This document shows, one piece after another, positions 42,084 to 50,607 of a stretch of DNA of 64,000 nucleotides. Location of the stretch: the NCBI GenBank assembly GCA_013177945.1, contig JABLXW010000003.1:62001-126000 (forward strand), read 5' to 3'. Position 1 is the stretch's first letter. Each line of letters opens with the position of its first letter. The notes under the pieces were generated by a model that searched no databases, was not told the origin of the DNA, and was given only the letters and a program-made list of their open reading frames with translations. The position numbers and the translations under genes were made by a program. The stretch comes from Bacillota bacterium. Lineage in GTDB: Bacteria; Bacillota; DSM-12270; Thermacetogeniales; Thermacetogeniaceae.

Positions 42084-42275
42084 ATGGGAACAGAACTGAT
42101 CGGAATGATCTTGGCGGTGATTGCCCTGGACCCGGGGCTTGTTGCCGGGGGCGCGCCCGTTTTTGTTGCCCGCTCGCGGGAGGAGCAGGAGCGGATGGCC
42201 CTTGTTTTGAGCCGGATCTTAAAGGGAATGGTTCACGATCTTGAAAACGGTCTATTGATTATCGTCAAGCATTAG
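42084..42275 (+). CDS. Small capping-complex subunit of the YIEGIA system
   Basis: A 63-residue protein (MGTELIGMILAVIALDPG at the start, ending in HDLENGLLIIVKH) that matches the small partner usually encoded after YIEGIA genes. ATG 42084 is 10 nt after GAGGAG, inside a frame open from 42066. Role unknown beyond the pairing. Confidence 0.78.
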   Translation: MGTELIGMILAVIALDPGLVAGGAPVFVARSREEQERMALVLSRILKGMVHDLENGLLIIVKH

Positions 42276-42285
42276 GGGTTTGTTG

Positions 42286-43239
42286 ATGATAAAAGTTATT
42301 TACCACTGCTATGGCGGCTCTCATTCCTCTGTTACAACGGCGGGAATTCACCTGGGCATTCTCCCCCGGGACCGCGTTCCCGGCGCCCGGGAGCTGCTCC
42401 AGGTGCCCCACTTCGATGGGGACGAACCGTTAACTCACGGGCATTTCCGCCTGATCGGGCACGACCGGGCCGGAAACGAGGTGTACGTGCTGGGAAAACG
42501 CACCCTGGGGCGCAATGTAACCCTTCTTTTGCAAAAGGCGGCCCAAATTTTCGGGCGCGATCATGCTCTTTATCCTGTTGATACAACAGGACCCATCAAC
42601 CTTTTCATGGTTCTGGGCGGGTTTCTATCGCGGCGCCTGAAAATGGTGGCCCTGGGGAGGCCGCTGGTTATCCTGGGAACCCGGCTGGCATATTTCAGGT
42701 TTGTGCAGCTTGCGGATCAGGTCGAGGAAGAACTCAGAAAAAGGGTTCAGGAGCGGCAGAACTACCAGAAATGTGCTTTCCCCCGGCGGATAGTTTTTTA
42801 TCTCTGTCCCCAAGACTACAGGGTTGTCCTGCTCACCGCCGGTTTTCATTTATACCCCGGAGCGAAGGACGATTTCGTGCTCAAGTGGGTTTTCGGGCAA
42901 AAGCAGGTTACGGGGGAGGTTGGAACTTTAGCTCATGTAGGCTCTCGCGACACCTGCGATCTCTATCTTGCAGGAGCAGGAAGAGACCCTCAGGTCGTCG
43001 CCCGGACCCTGCGGGAGCTGCGCAATCTGCTGGGAATACCCGAGGTGGACTGGTGTGTGGTGGAATCTCAGGTGAGGCCCTCCTGGTTTTACCGGGGGCT
43101 TGCGCATCTTTTCAGGTTTTTTGGCTGGGTGGAGGGGTTGCGTTTCTTTGAAAAAAGGGTTTTCCGGAAAACGATTGCTGCCTGCCGTGCCGAGGGAGCC
43201 CGGGTGCAGGCCCGCCTGAAGGAAGGGGTTCTTGACTAA
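42286..43239 (+). CDS. Tandem DUF3189 protein with degenerate second copy
   Basis: A 317-residue protein. Residues 1-150 are a DUF3189 domain starting IKVIYHCYGGSHSSVTTAG, a family of unknown function found beside YIEGIA genes. Residues 167-260 look like a second copy: RIVFYLCPQDYRVVLLTAGFHL aligns with the first strand and helix, and HVGSRDTCDLYLAGAGRDPQ aligns with GHDRAGNEVYVLGKRTLGRN. The second copy has lost the HCYGGSHSS residues. ATG 42286 is seven nt after AGGGG. A basic tail ends the chain. Confidence 0.75.
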   Translation: MIKVIYHCYGGSHSSVTTAGIHLGILPRDRVPGARELLQVPHFDGDEPLTHGHFRLIGHDRAGNEVYVLGKRTLGRNVTLLLQKAAQIFGRDHALYPVDTTGPINLFMVLGGFLSRRLKMVALGRPLVILGTRLAYFRFVQLADQVEEELRKRVQERQNYQKCAFPRRIVFYLCPQDYRVVLLTAGFHLYPGAKDDFVLKWVFGQKQVTGEVGTLAHVGSRDTCDLYLAGAGRDPQVVARTLRELRNLLGIPEVDWCVVESQVRPSWFYRGLAHLFRFFGWVEGLRFFEKRVFRKTIAACRAEGARVQARLKEGVLD

Positions 43240-43291
43240 TCCGGTTTGCTCAAGGATAATGTTGAAAAAAGCTGAGGTTTGGGCTTGAGGA

Positions 43292-44665
43292 ATGGACCGC
43301 AGAAAGAGATCAGGAATCACAATTGCAGGGGTGAAACCCGGCTCGCTCGCATGTTCTCTTAATATTCTGCCGGGAGATTATTTGCTTGCGGTAAATGGCG
43401 TAATCCCACGTGATTTGCTCGAATACAGGTATTTAACCAGCGGGGAAAGGGTTAAACTCAAGATCCGCCGGCGGAACGGAGAAATCGAACAGCTGGTAAT
43501 CGCGAAAGACTATGATGCCGATCTGGGCCTGGTTTTTCCAACGGATTGCTTCGACGGAGTCCGTCGCTGCCGGAACAGGTGCATTTTTTGTTTTGTAGAT
43601 CAGCTCCCTCCAGGAATGCGGCCTTCTCTTTATGAAAAAGACGATGATTACCGCCTTTCATTTTTGCACGGAAACTTTATTACTTTAACCAATCTCGAAT
43701 CCTGCGACCTCCAGCGCATTCTCACCTTTCACCTGAGCCCCCTTTATCTTTCGGTGCATACCACAGATCCGGTTCTCCGGGGGAAAATGCTGGGGCGAAG
43801 AGAACCCGCTCCCGTCCTGGATCAACTGGCCGCCCTCGCCGGGGGTGGCATCACCATGCACATCCAGATTGTCCTGTGTCCGGGCATCAATGACGGGGAA
43901 AACCTTAAGCGAACAATCAGGGAACTCGCGGAGTTTTGGCCGCAAGCGAACTCAATCGGAATCGTACCCGTTGGCTTGACCAAATTCCGCAAGAAGCTCC
44001 CCTTTTTGCGGGCCTTTGCGAAACCGGAATGCATCAGGCTCATCAGGCAGATCGCGGTAGTTCAAAAATTTTTTCGGCGGAAATTCGGAGTCTCTTTTGT
44101 TTACCTGGCGGATGAGTTTTACCTCCGGGCGAACCTCCCTTTTCCTCCGCACGCTTTCTATGACGACTTTCCCCAACTGGAAAACGGGATCGGTCTCTCC
44201 CGGCTCTTTTATGAAGAATTTGCCCGCTGCCTGCCCTTTCTTCCCGGTCGCCTGCACCGCCCCCGGCGTTTTCTGATCGCGACCGGAGTTGCAGGAGCGA
44301 AGGTGCTGCGCCCTTTGATTGCGCGGCTCAATTTGATTAGAAATTTGGATATCAGGCTCATACCCATACCCAACACTTTTTTTGGCCCCCGGATCAATGT
44401 AGCCGGGTTGCTGACCGGTAGGGATCTCCTGTGGGGGCTGAGGGGTCTTGAAGGAGAAAGGGTTCTGCTCCCCCGGGTTTTGCTGCGGCAGGGAAGTTCC
44501 CTTCTGCTGGATGGCAGCACGATCGGGGAGGTTGCTTCAAAGCTGGGGTGCCGGCTCCAGGTGATCGAGCCCACAGCCCGCGCCCTGTTGGAAGCAGTGC
44601 TCGGGGGAAGCTCCAGGTTTTTCGGAGAACAGGTGGTGAGAAAAGGTTGGGAAAACCGGTTGTAG
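43292..44665 (+). CDS. DUF512 radical SAM protein with PDZ domain
   Basis: A 457-residue protein. Residues 8-70 form a PDZ-like domain (VKPGSLACSLNILPGDYLLAVNG). A radical-SAM type cluster motif follows as CRNRCIFC (Cys93, Cys97, Cys100), then FVDQLPPGMRPSLYEKDDDY and the DUF512 C-terminus with FVYLADEFYLRANLP and the late TGVAGAKVLRPL. The substrate is unknown. In many Clostridia this gene directly precedes der, as here with a 19-bp overlap. Confidence 0.9.
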   Translation: MDRRKRSGITIAGVKPGSLACSLNILPGDYLLAVNGVIPRDLLEYRYLTSGERVKLKIRRRNGEIEQLVIAKDYDADLGLVFPTDCFDGVRRCRNRCIFCFVDQLPPGMRPSLYEKDDDYRLSFLHGNFITLTNLESCDLQRILTFHLSPLYLSVHTTDPVLRGKMLGRREPAPVLDQLAALAGGGITMHIQIVLCPGINDGENLKRTIRELAEFWPQANSIGIVPVGLTKFRKKLPFLRAFAKPECIRLIRQIAVVQKFFRRKFGVSFVYLADEFYLRANLPFPPHAFYDDFPQLENGIGLSRLFYEEFARCLPFLPGRLHRPRRFLIATGVAGAKVLRPLIARLNLIRNLDIRLIPIPNTFFGPRINVAGLLTGRDLLWGLRGLEGERVLLPRVLLRQGSSLLLDGSTIGEVASKLGCRLQVIEPTARALLEAVLGGSSRFFGEQVVRKGWENRL

Positions 44666-45960
44666 CCATTATCGGCCGTCCCAATGTCGGAAAATCAACG
44701 TTATTTAACCGCCTGACGGGGAGCCGCACCGCGGTTGTGGCGGACCACCCGGGAGTCACGCGGGATCGTCTCTACCGGGATGTGGAATGGAACCGGTGCA
44801 CTTTTACTTTAGTAGATACCGGGGGGCTTTTTTTAGAGGATCCCGAATTTGGCGAGCATGTCCGGGCGCAGGTTCAAAAAGCCATTGAAGAAGCGGACCT
44901 CATTATTTTTGTAGTCGACGGCCGGGTCGGCCCCACCACCGAAGAGGAAGAGATTGCGCGGCTGCTCCGGAGGGAAGGGAAGGAGACGGTCCTCGCGGTG
45001 AACAAGGTGGATCACTTCAAAAACTCCCAGGTTGCCTACGACTTTTTAGCCCTGGGGCTGGGTGAACCCGTTCCAATTTCGGCCCTGCACGGACTCAATG
45101 TAGATGAACTCCTGGACCGGGTTGTTGCCCTTTTTCCCCATGCAGCTTATGAAGATTTAGAAGAGGGGGAAGGCAGGCGCGTGGCTGTGGTGGGGAGGCC
45201 TAATGTCGGTAAATCTTCGCTGGTGAACGCCCTTTTGAAAGAAGACCGGGTGATTGTCAGCGAGGTTCCCGGAACGACGCGGGACGCGATCGACACCTTT
45301 TTGAAAAAGGACGACAGAACATACATTATTGTAGATACCTCGGGCATCCGCAGAAGAAGCCGTGTGGCTCCAGGTGTGGAACGTTTCAGTGTGATCCGTT
45401 CCTTAAAGGCGATCAACCGGGCAGATGTGGTGCTTTTTGTTCTGGATGCAACCCAGGGGGTGGTCGAGCAGGATAAAAAGATCGGGGGGTATCTTGAAGA
45501 AGCCGGAAAAGGGCTTATAATCATAATCAACAAGTGGGATTTAATTAAAAAAGACGGGGATGAGGTGAAGCAATACGATTTAGTCCGGTCGGAACTCGAT
45601 TTTCTTTTTTATGCTCCCATCCTTTACGTTTCGGCCCTGACGGGGAAGGGCGTGGACCGGGTTCTCGATGTTGTGGATTACGTCGCTGCAGAACGAGAAA
45701 AGCGAATTGGCACCGGAAATCTTAACAACTGGCTGAGCGAGGCGGTTTACCTCAATCCCCCTCCGTCGTCGAAGGGGCAGGAATTGAAAATTTACTATGC
45801 CGTTCAGGCCGGAGTTAAACCCCCTGTTTTTGTTTTTTTTGTCAACAACCCCGAACTTGTTCATTTTTCCTACCGGCGGTATCTCGAGCACCAGCTCCGG
45901 AAGACCTACGGTTTTGAAGGGACCCCGGTTCGTTTGGTCTTTCGTGCCCGTCGCAGGTGA
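44647..45960 (+). CDS. der: Ribosome biogenesis GTPase Der (EngA)
   Basis: A 437-residue protein with two GTPase domains in tandem, each with GRPNVGKS (about residues 10 and 185), DTGG/DTSG switch motifs and NKVD/NKWD base-specificity motifs, and a C-terminal KH-like domain. It is needed for 50S subunit assembly. TTG 44647 gives MGKPVVAIIGRPNVGKS; the frame is open further upstream within the DUF512 gene. Confidence 0.97.
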   Translation: MGKPVVAIIGRPNVGKSTLFNRLTGSRTAVVADHPGVTRDRLYRDVEWNRCTFTLVDTGGLFLEDPEFGEHVRAQVQKAIEEADLIIFVVDGRVGPTTEEEEIARLLRREGKETVLAVNKVDHFKNSQVAYDFLALGLGEPVPISALHGLNVDELLDRVVALFPHAAYEDLEEGEGRRVAVVGRPNVGKSSLVNALLKEDRVIVSEVPGTTRDAIDTFLKKDDRTYIIVDTSGIRRRSRVAPGVERFSVIRSLKAINRADVVLFVLDATQGVVEQDKKIGGYLEEAGKGLIIIINKWDLIKKDGDEVKQYDLVRSELDFLFYAPILYVSALTGKGVDRVLDVVDYVAAEREKRIGTGNLNNWLSEAVYLNPPPSSKGQELKIYYAVQAGVKPPVFVFFVNNPELVHFSYRRYLEHQLRKTYGFEGTPVRLVFRARRR

Positions 45961-45982
45961 TTGTTAACTAAGGAGGGGTAGC

Positions 45983-46561
45983 TTGCCTGTCTTTCTTCTT
46001 GCAGGAAGTTATTTGCTGGGAGCAGTTCCCTTCGGCTACCTTTTTGGAAGACTGAAGGGAATCGATCTGCGTTCCCACGGGAGCGGCAACATCGGGACCA
46101 CCAATGCCTTTCGGGTGCTGGGGCGGAAAATGGGAATTCTTGTTTTTTTCTGCGACCTGATCAAGGGTCTGATTCCGGCGTTGCTGGGGAAGACGCTCCT
46201 GGGGCCCGGCTGGGGTGTGGCGGCAGGACTGGCCGCAGTGATCGGTCACAACTGGTCGGTTTTCCTCGGTTTCAAGGGGGGCCGGGGGGTTGCGACCGGG
46301 GCGGGGGTAGTGCTTGCGTTGATGCCAGAAGTAATCCTGTTGGCTTTCGGGATCTGGGTTGCTGTTGTTCTCCTGACCGGTTACGTTTCCCTGGGCTCCA
46401 TTGTTGCTTCTCTGTCCGTTCCCCTGGTTGCGCTTTTTTTCCGCGAACCCTGGATTTACTTTTTGTTTGCCATTCCTGCTCCCCTCTTTATTGTATTTAA
46501 GCATCTTCCCAACATCCGCCGTTTGCAGAAAGGCACCGAGCCCCGGATCCGCTTCTGGTAA
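45983..46561 (+). CDS. plsY: Acyl phosphate:glycerol-3-phosphate acyltransferase
   Basis: A 192-residue membrane enzyme making lysophosphatidic acid. The three conserved loops are [33 protein letters not shown] and [21 protein letters not shown] start after AAGGAGGGG. Next to gpsA, which supplies its glycerol 3-phosphate. Confidence 0.96.
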   Translation: MPVFLLAGSYLLGAVPFGYLFGRLKGIDLRSHGSGNIGTTNAFRVLGRKMGILVFFCDLIKGLIPALLGKTLLGPGWGVAAGLAAVIGHNWSVFLGFKGGRGVATGAGVVLALMPEVILLAFGIWVAVVLLTGYVSLGSIVASLSVPLVALFFREPWIYFLFAIPAPLFIVFKHLPNIRRLQKGTEPRIRFW

Positions 46562-46587
46562 ACCCGGAGAGGAAGGGAGGAAGGTTC

Positions 46588-47631
46588 TTGGGAGAAGGAA
46601 TTGCCGTCATGGGGGCAGGAAGTTGGGGGACGGCTCTTGCCGTTCACCTTGCCGGCAAAGGGTATGGGGTTAAGCTCTGGGCGCGGTCTCCGGAAAGGGC
46701 CCGGCAGCTTGCGGAAACCCGCGAAAATAAAAAATATTTGCCGGGTGTCTACCTCTCCCCCCGCATCGAAATCAGCTCAGACCTGGCACTGGTTCTTCAA
46801 GATGCCAGGGTTGTCGTGCTTGCTGTTCCTTCCCAGAGCGTCCGGGAGGTGGCAGGGCTGCTCAGACCTCTCCTGCGCTCCTGCTGTTATCTGGTTAATA
46901 CCGCGAAGGGCCTGGAGAACCAGACCTGCCTCCGCCTTTCCCAGGTGATCCTCGAGGAGCTGCCGGAATTTGCCGGACGTCTGGCAGTGCTTTCGGGGCC
47001 AAGCCACGCGGAAGAAGTAAGCCGGGGGATACCTACTGCGGTTGTGGTTGCCGCGCTGGACCGGGAAACGGCCGAGTGCATTCAAGATCTTTTTATGGCT
47101 TCCAGTTTTCGTGTTTATACAAATTCCGATCTGGTAGGTGTCGAGCTTGGGGGTGCCCTGAAAAACGTCATTGCACTGGGAACGGGAATCGCCGAGGGGT
47201 TGGGTTTTGGGGATAACACCAAGGCGGCCCTGATCACCCGGGGCCTGGCGGAAATAGCCCGCCTGGGCGTGGCCCTGGGAGCCAATCCCCTGACCTTTCT
47301 CGGGCTTACGGGAGTCGGAGATCTGGTTGTTACCGCAACAAGCGTGCACAGTAGAAACAGGCGGGCGGGGATCCTTTTGGGCCAGGGGTTCAGCCTTCAG
47401 GAAACCCTCCAGAAAGTGGGGATGGTAGTCGAAGGGATCAAGACTACCGCTGCCGCGCGGAGACTCGCCTTTCGCTACGGGATTGAAATGCCGATTACAG
47501 AACAAACATACCAGGTCCTTTTTGCCGGTTTGCCGCCTCGAGCTGCGGTTTCTAATCTGATGTTGAGATCCAAGCGTCACGAGGTGGAGGAGGCATTCAT
47601 AAACTTTATAAATATGCCGGAAGCCTGGTGA
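46588..47631 (+). CDS. gpsA: Glycerol-3-phosphate dehydrogenase [NAD(P)+]
   Basis: A 347-residue enzyme reducing dihydroxyacetone phosphate. [17 protein letters not shown] is the nucleotide loop; [40 protein letters not shown] and [14 protein letters not shown] carry the catalytic lysines and substrate site. TTG start after GGGAGGAAGG. Its 3' end runs 26 bp into a convergent gene remnant. Confidence 0.96.
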   Translation: MGEGIAVMGAGSWGTALAVHLAGKGYGVKLWARSPERARQLAETRENKKYLPGVYLSPRIEISSDLALVLQDARVVVLAVPSQSVREVAGLLRPLLRSCCYLVNTAKGLENQTCLRLSQVILEELPEFAGRLAVLSGPSHAEEVSRGIPTAVVVAALDRETAECIQDLFMASSFRVYTNSDLVGVELGGALKNVIALGTGIAEGLGFGDNTKAALITRGLAEIARLGVALGANPLTFLGLTGVGDLVVTATSVHSRNRRAGILLGQGFSLQETLQKVGMVVEGIKTTAAARRLAFRYGIEMPITEQTYQVLFAGLPPRAAVSNLMLRSKRHEVEEAFINFINMPEAW

Positions 47632-47941
47632 TCTCTTCAATCTTGATCGAGCGGCCCAGTTTTTCGGAGGCGACCTCCCCGTTTCGGAAGGGTTTGATGT
47701 AGATGACCTGCCCGTCTGCGGGGGCGACGATCGCTCCGTCCTCCCTGGGGCATTCCCGCACCGGATCGCGGTAAAACCAAACCTTTCGCAAATACAGGAG
47801 GGTGACCGCCCATATAAAAGCCGTAGAGAAGAGCGCAATCAAAAATACCTCACCACTCCAACTGTAGGGGAGGCGGGGGGATATATTCGACATTTGACAG
47901 GGAGTAAGGATCATATCGTTTGTTAGCCATCTTGACATCAT
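47606..47941 (-). pseudogene. Truncated, frameshifted phosphatidylserine decarboxylase-like remnant
   Basis: The reverse strand encodes a membrane segment (FLIALFSTAFIWAVTLLYL) followed by FYRDPVRECPREDGAIVAPADGQVIYI, matching the start of phosphatidylserine decarboxylase. The frame stops 30 residues later against gpsA, so the C-terminal half with the LGST self-cleavage site is missing. A better N-terminus (MANKRYDPYSLSNVEYIPPP) exists in another frame and ends at a TGA just where the membrane part begins, which suggests a frameshift as well. It cannot be an active decarboxylase. Confidence 0.65.
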
Positions 47942-48244
47942 TCAGGAGGCGTATTATAGTTTAGAAAACGGGGAAATTGGGGAAATTTTGGTTTATCTTA
48001 TTGCCCATCAGCAACTTCTTATAAGCCAACTATCCTGCGTAACCTGTCTTAAAGGTGGGGAGTGACCGGATGATCTGCACGTTGGTCAGGATAATTTCTA
48101 AATGTTTTTTGTGGCTTTTGGGGAATCCGGTCATTGCCGGGAAAGACAATATCCCCCGCACGGCCCGGTGATTGTGATGGCAACCACACCAGTTTTCTGG
48201 ATGGTTTTCTTTTGGGCGTGAAAGAAAGATCATGGGAGGAAGGA
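47942..48244. other. Gap between psd remnant and fabH-like gene
   Basis: No gene seen. A TATAAT reads leftward at about 47952-47957 and could have served the psd remnant. An inverted repeat GACCGGA (48064-48070) / TCCGGTC (48126-48132) spans 55 nt and may be an operator for the fabH-like gene; no clear promoter was found. Confidence 0.4.
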
Positions 48245-49249
48245 ATGAGGGCTGATAGCAGTGCTTCTGTGACGATCACCGGTACCGGCGCTGCCGTACC
48301 GGAGCGGGTGCTGACAAATCGCGAACTGGAAAAGATGCTGGATACCACCGACCAGTGGATCGTCCAGCGGACCGGCATCCAAGAACGGCGCATCGCCGGG
48401 GACGGGACGGCCACCTACCACCTGGCGTCGACTGCTGCAAGGAGGGCATTGCAGGATGCGCAGGTAACCCCGGAGGAGGTCGACCTCATCCTGGTAGCCA
48501 CCTCCACGCCTGACCAATTTACGGTACCTACTGCCGGCTTAGTGCAGCAGGCCCTGGGTATGAGCCGGGCGGCAGCGTTTGACCTGTCGGCGGCATGTGC
48601 CGGTTTTACCTATGGCCTGGCTGTCGGCGCCCAGTTTATCAGGACCGGTGTCTACCGGACGGTCCTGGTGGTCGGGGCTGAAATTCTTTCCCGCATTGTC
48701 AACTGGCGCGACCGGCAGACCGCCATCCTCTTCGGGGACGGGGCCGGCGCGGTGGTACTGCGCCCGGCGGGTAGCGGCGCTTTGTGGTACAGCCACCTGG
48801 GGGCGGACGGGCGCGGGGCGGACATCTTGAAGGTCCCGGCTGGCGGTTCGCGATTTCCGGCCTCGGAGGAAACGGTGCGGCAGGGGCTTCAGTACATCCA
48901 CATGAACGGGCGGGAGGTGTTCAAGTTTGGTGTACGGGTGATGGAAGAGGAATTACGCCTGGCCATGAAACAATGTGGCCTGGATCCTGAACAGATCGAC
49001 CTTTTCGTCCCCCACCAGGCCAACCTCCGGATGATCGAAACGGTAGTGGAGCGGCTGGGCCTGCCGCGGGACAGGGTCTACGTTAATGTCCAGCGGTACG
49101 GCAACACCTCCGCAGCTTCCATTCCCATCGCCCTGGACGAAGCCGCCAGCAGCGGCTGCCTGGCACCCGGCTCTGTCGTGGCGATGGTGGGTTTCGGCGC
49201 CGGCCTGGCCTGGGGCACCTGTGTCGCCACTTACCGGCTGGCGGGCTAA
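48245..49249 (+). CDS. Beta-ketoacyl-ACP synthase III-like protein
   Basis: A 334-residue thiolase-fold enzyme of the FabH type. The catalytic triad is intact: Cys118 in LSAACAGFTYG, His257 in PHQANLRMIE and Asn287 in RYGNTSAASIP; the C-terminal GFGAGLAWG is typical. FabH starts fatty-acid synthesis by condensing acetyl-CoA with malonyl-ACP. Here the gene stands alone, away from the fab genes, beside a winged-helix regulator and between gpsA and spoIVA, so it may be an acquired paralogue. ATG 48245 follows GGGAGGAAGG. Confidence 0.88.
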   Translation: MRADSSASVTITGTGAAVPERVLTNRELEKMLDTTDQWIVQRTGIQERRIAGDGTATYHLASTAARRALQDAQVTPEEVDLILVATSTPDQFTVPTAGLVQQALGMSRAAAFDLSAACAGFTYGLAVGAQFIRTGVYRTVLVVGAEILSRIVNWRDRQTAILFGDGAGAVVLRPAGSGALWYSHLGADGRGADILKVPAGGSRFPASEETVRQGLQYIHMNGREVFKFGVRVMEEELRLAMKQCGLDPEQIDLFVPHQANLRMIETVVERLGLPRDRVYVNVQRYGNTSAASIPIALDEAASSGCLAPGSVVAMVGFGAGLAWGTCVATYRLAG

Positions 49250-49465
49250 ATCACCGCCGCGCTCCGGGACATCGTGGCGGAAAGCGGGGCCACGCCCACC
49301 CACGACGGCGCCGGCGACGTGCTGAAAGGGGAGGTGGGCAAATTCTTGGACCGGCGGGCGGCGGCCTGGGCGGAAACGGTTGCGGAGGTATGGTCCCGGC
49401 AACATCGAAGACCGTATCCTGGCCTGAAAACATGTTTTGTTTCGCTCAAATGTTACAGCCCTTGA
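49250..49465 (+). other. GC-rich open stretch after the fabH-like gene, possible gene fragment
   Basis: Directly after the fabH stop a frame stays open for 71 codons (ITAALRDIVAESGATP, DVLKGEVGKFLDRRA). It has no start with a ribosome site except a GTG at 49274 with a poor one and matches nothing I know. It is GC-richer than most of the window and could be the tail of a deleted gene. Confidence 0.3.
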
Positions 49466-49491
49466 CGGGGCAGGTACAGGGGGGTGATAAT
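49462..49491 (+). promoter_or_regulatory. Candidate promoter for the winged-helix regulator
   Basis: TTGACG (49462-49467) and GATAAT (49486-49491) are 18 bp apart, 42 bp before the ATG at 49533. Confidence 0.5.
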
Positions 49492-49532
49492 ATCAATTGA
49501 CAGCAACGACTAACCTGGGGGAGGGAAATATA

Positions 49533-50231
49533 ATGCGCATCACCCGGCGGCGCATGGACTTCCTGCAAAAGATTAAACAGCTTTACGAAGCTACCAACCT
49601 GCCGGTGCATTACGCGCGGGTGGCCGAACTGCTGGGAGTCAGCAAGTGGAGCGCGTACGAGATGCTGAAAACATTAGAAAAGGAAGGCTTTTTGTCCAGC
49701 CAGTACGAAGTGAACCAGGGAGAAAAGTTTCCCGGCCGGGCAATGGTGCTGTTCGCGCCTACCCACCTGGCTGATCTGGTGCTGTCCGGGAAAGATTTGG
49801 AGGAGAAGGCCCCTCTTAAGGAATGGCGGCAAGTCAAAGAACGGTTGTTGTCCCTGTATGAAGAGCTGAAAAAGACCAATCCCAAAGAACTGATCGAGCA
49901 ATTGATGGCCGAACTGCCCGGCCTGGAACGCCCCCTCATTTTCAGCGCGTACATGATCGCCCTCCTGATCGCGCAACTGCAAACCCTAAGTGAAAAGAGC
50001 CTCGGGCTGGTCAAAAACGTGGTGCTGGGCGCGGCGAAGGCGGAAACAGGACTGGCCATGTTTGCCGGCGTCGCCATGGGCAGCATGCTGAAAACAGCCA
50101 CCCAGTTCCCGCTGCTTTCCCAGATTGTCAGCCACCTGGACAGGTTCCAGGACAACCTGGCTGAGCTTAACCAATCCGAACAGGCATTGCTAATGGATTT
50201 CCTGGAAGAGGCGTTGGAAAAAGCGATATAA
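49533..50231 (+). CDS. Winged-helix transcriptional regulator
   Basis: A 232-residue protein. Residues 5-65 are a winged helix-turn-helix: FLQKIKQLYEATNLPVHYARVAELLGVSKWSAYEMLKTLEKEGFL is the DNA-binding part by position 8-52, reminiscent of metal-dependent repressors. The remaining 170 residues are helical, with a glycine/alanine-rich hydrophobic stretch (about 160-190, MFAGVAMGSMLKTATQ) that could bind a lipid or insert in a membrane. GGGGGAGGG precedes the ATG. Its place after the fabH-like gene suggests it regulates that gene. Ligand unknown. Confidence 0.7.
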   Translation: MRITRRRMDFLQKIKQLYEATNLPVHYARVAELLGVSKWSAYEMLKTLEKEGFLSSQYEVNQGEKFPGRAMVLFAPTHLADLVLSGKDLEEKAPLKEWRQVKERLLSLYEELKKTNPKELIEQLMAELPGLERPLIFSAYMIALLIAQLQTLSEKSLGLVKNVVLGAAKAETGLAMFAGVAMGSMLKTATQFPLLSQIVSHLDRFQDNLAELNQSEQALLMDFLEEALEKAI

Positions 50232-50239
50232 TTTTCTTT

Positions 50240-50428
50240 GTGGGATTTTTGGGGATTTTGGGGATATTGGTGTTAACAGATAGCGATTTAATCGACAAGA
50301 GCACTAACCAGTTAATCAAGAAATACCATGACGAGACGGCGCGGGTGCTGGGTGACTTTTTCGTCCTCCTCCGAGACCCTCTCCAGTACGACCTCTCTTT
50401 ACGTGCCGCAATAAGAAGGATTCTATAA
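50240..50428 (+). other. Small open frame of 62 codons, doubtful
   Basis: A GTG/TTG-started frame begins MGFLGILGILVLTDSDLIDK and ends RAAIRRIL. The start region is a G/T repeat (ggggattttgggga) and there is no ribosome site. Probably the remnant of a gene or not coding. The rest of the gap to spoIVA (50429-50607) holds a possible sporulation promoter only. Confidence 0.2.
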
Positions 50429-50468
50429 AAACCCGTTTTCATTTTTTTGCTCCGAAATGTTGTTTTTT

Positions 50469-50498
50469 GGTAATACCGGTTCCTCACTTACATATAAA
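50469..50498 (+). promoter_or_regulatory. Candidate sigma-E-type promoter before spoIVA
   Basis: CATATAAA at 50491-50498 resembles the sigma-E -10 (CATACANT), with GGTAATA at 50469-50475 fifteen bases upstream as -35. spoIVA is under sigma-E in Bacillus. The match is imperfect. Confidence 0.35.
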
Positions 50499-50607
50499 TA
50501 TTACCGGCAGCAGAATCCCGCGAAAAACGCACTGCCTCTGAGCCTTGAAGTGGAAACGGAATAAAGGGTGATTGTGCTGCATAAAAAGAAGTAGGGAGGG
50601 GGTTACC

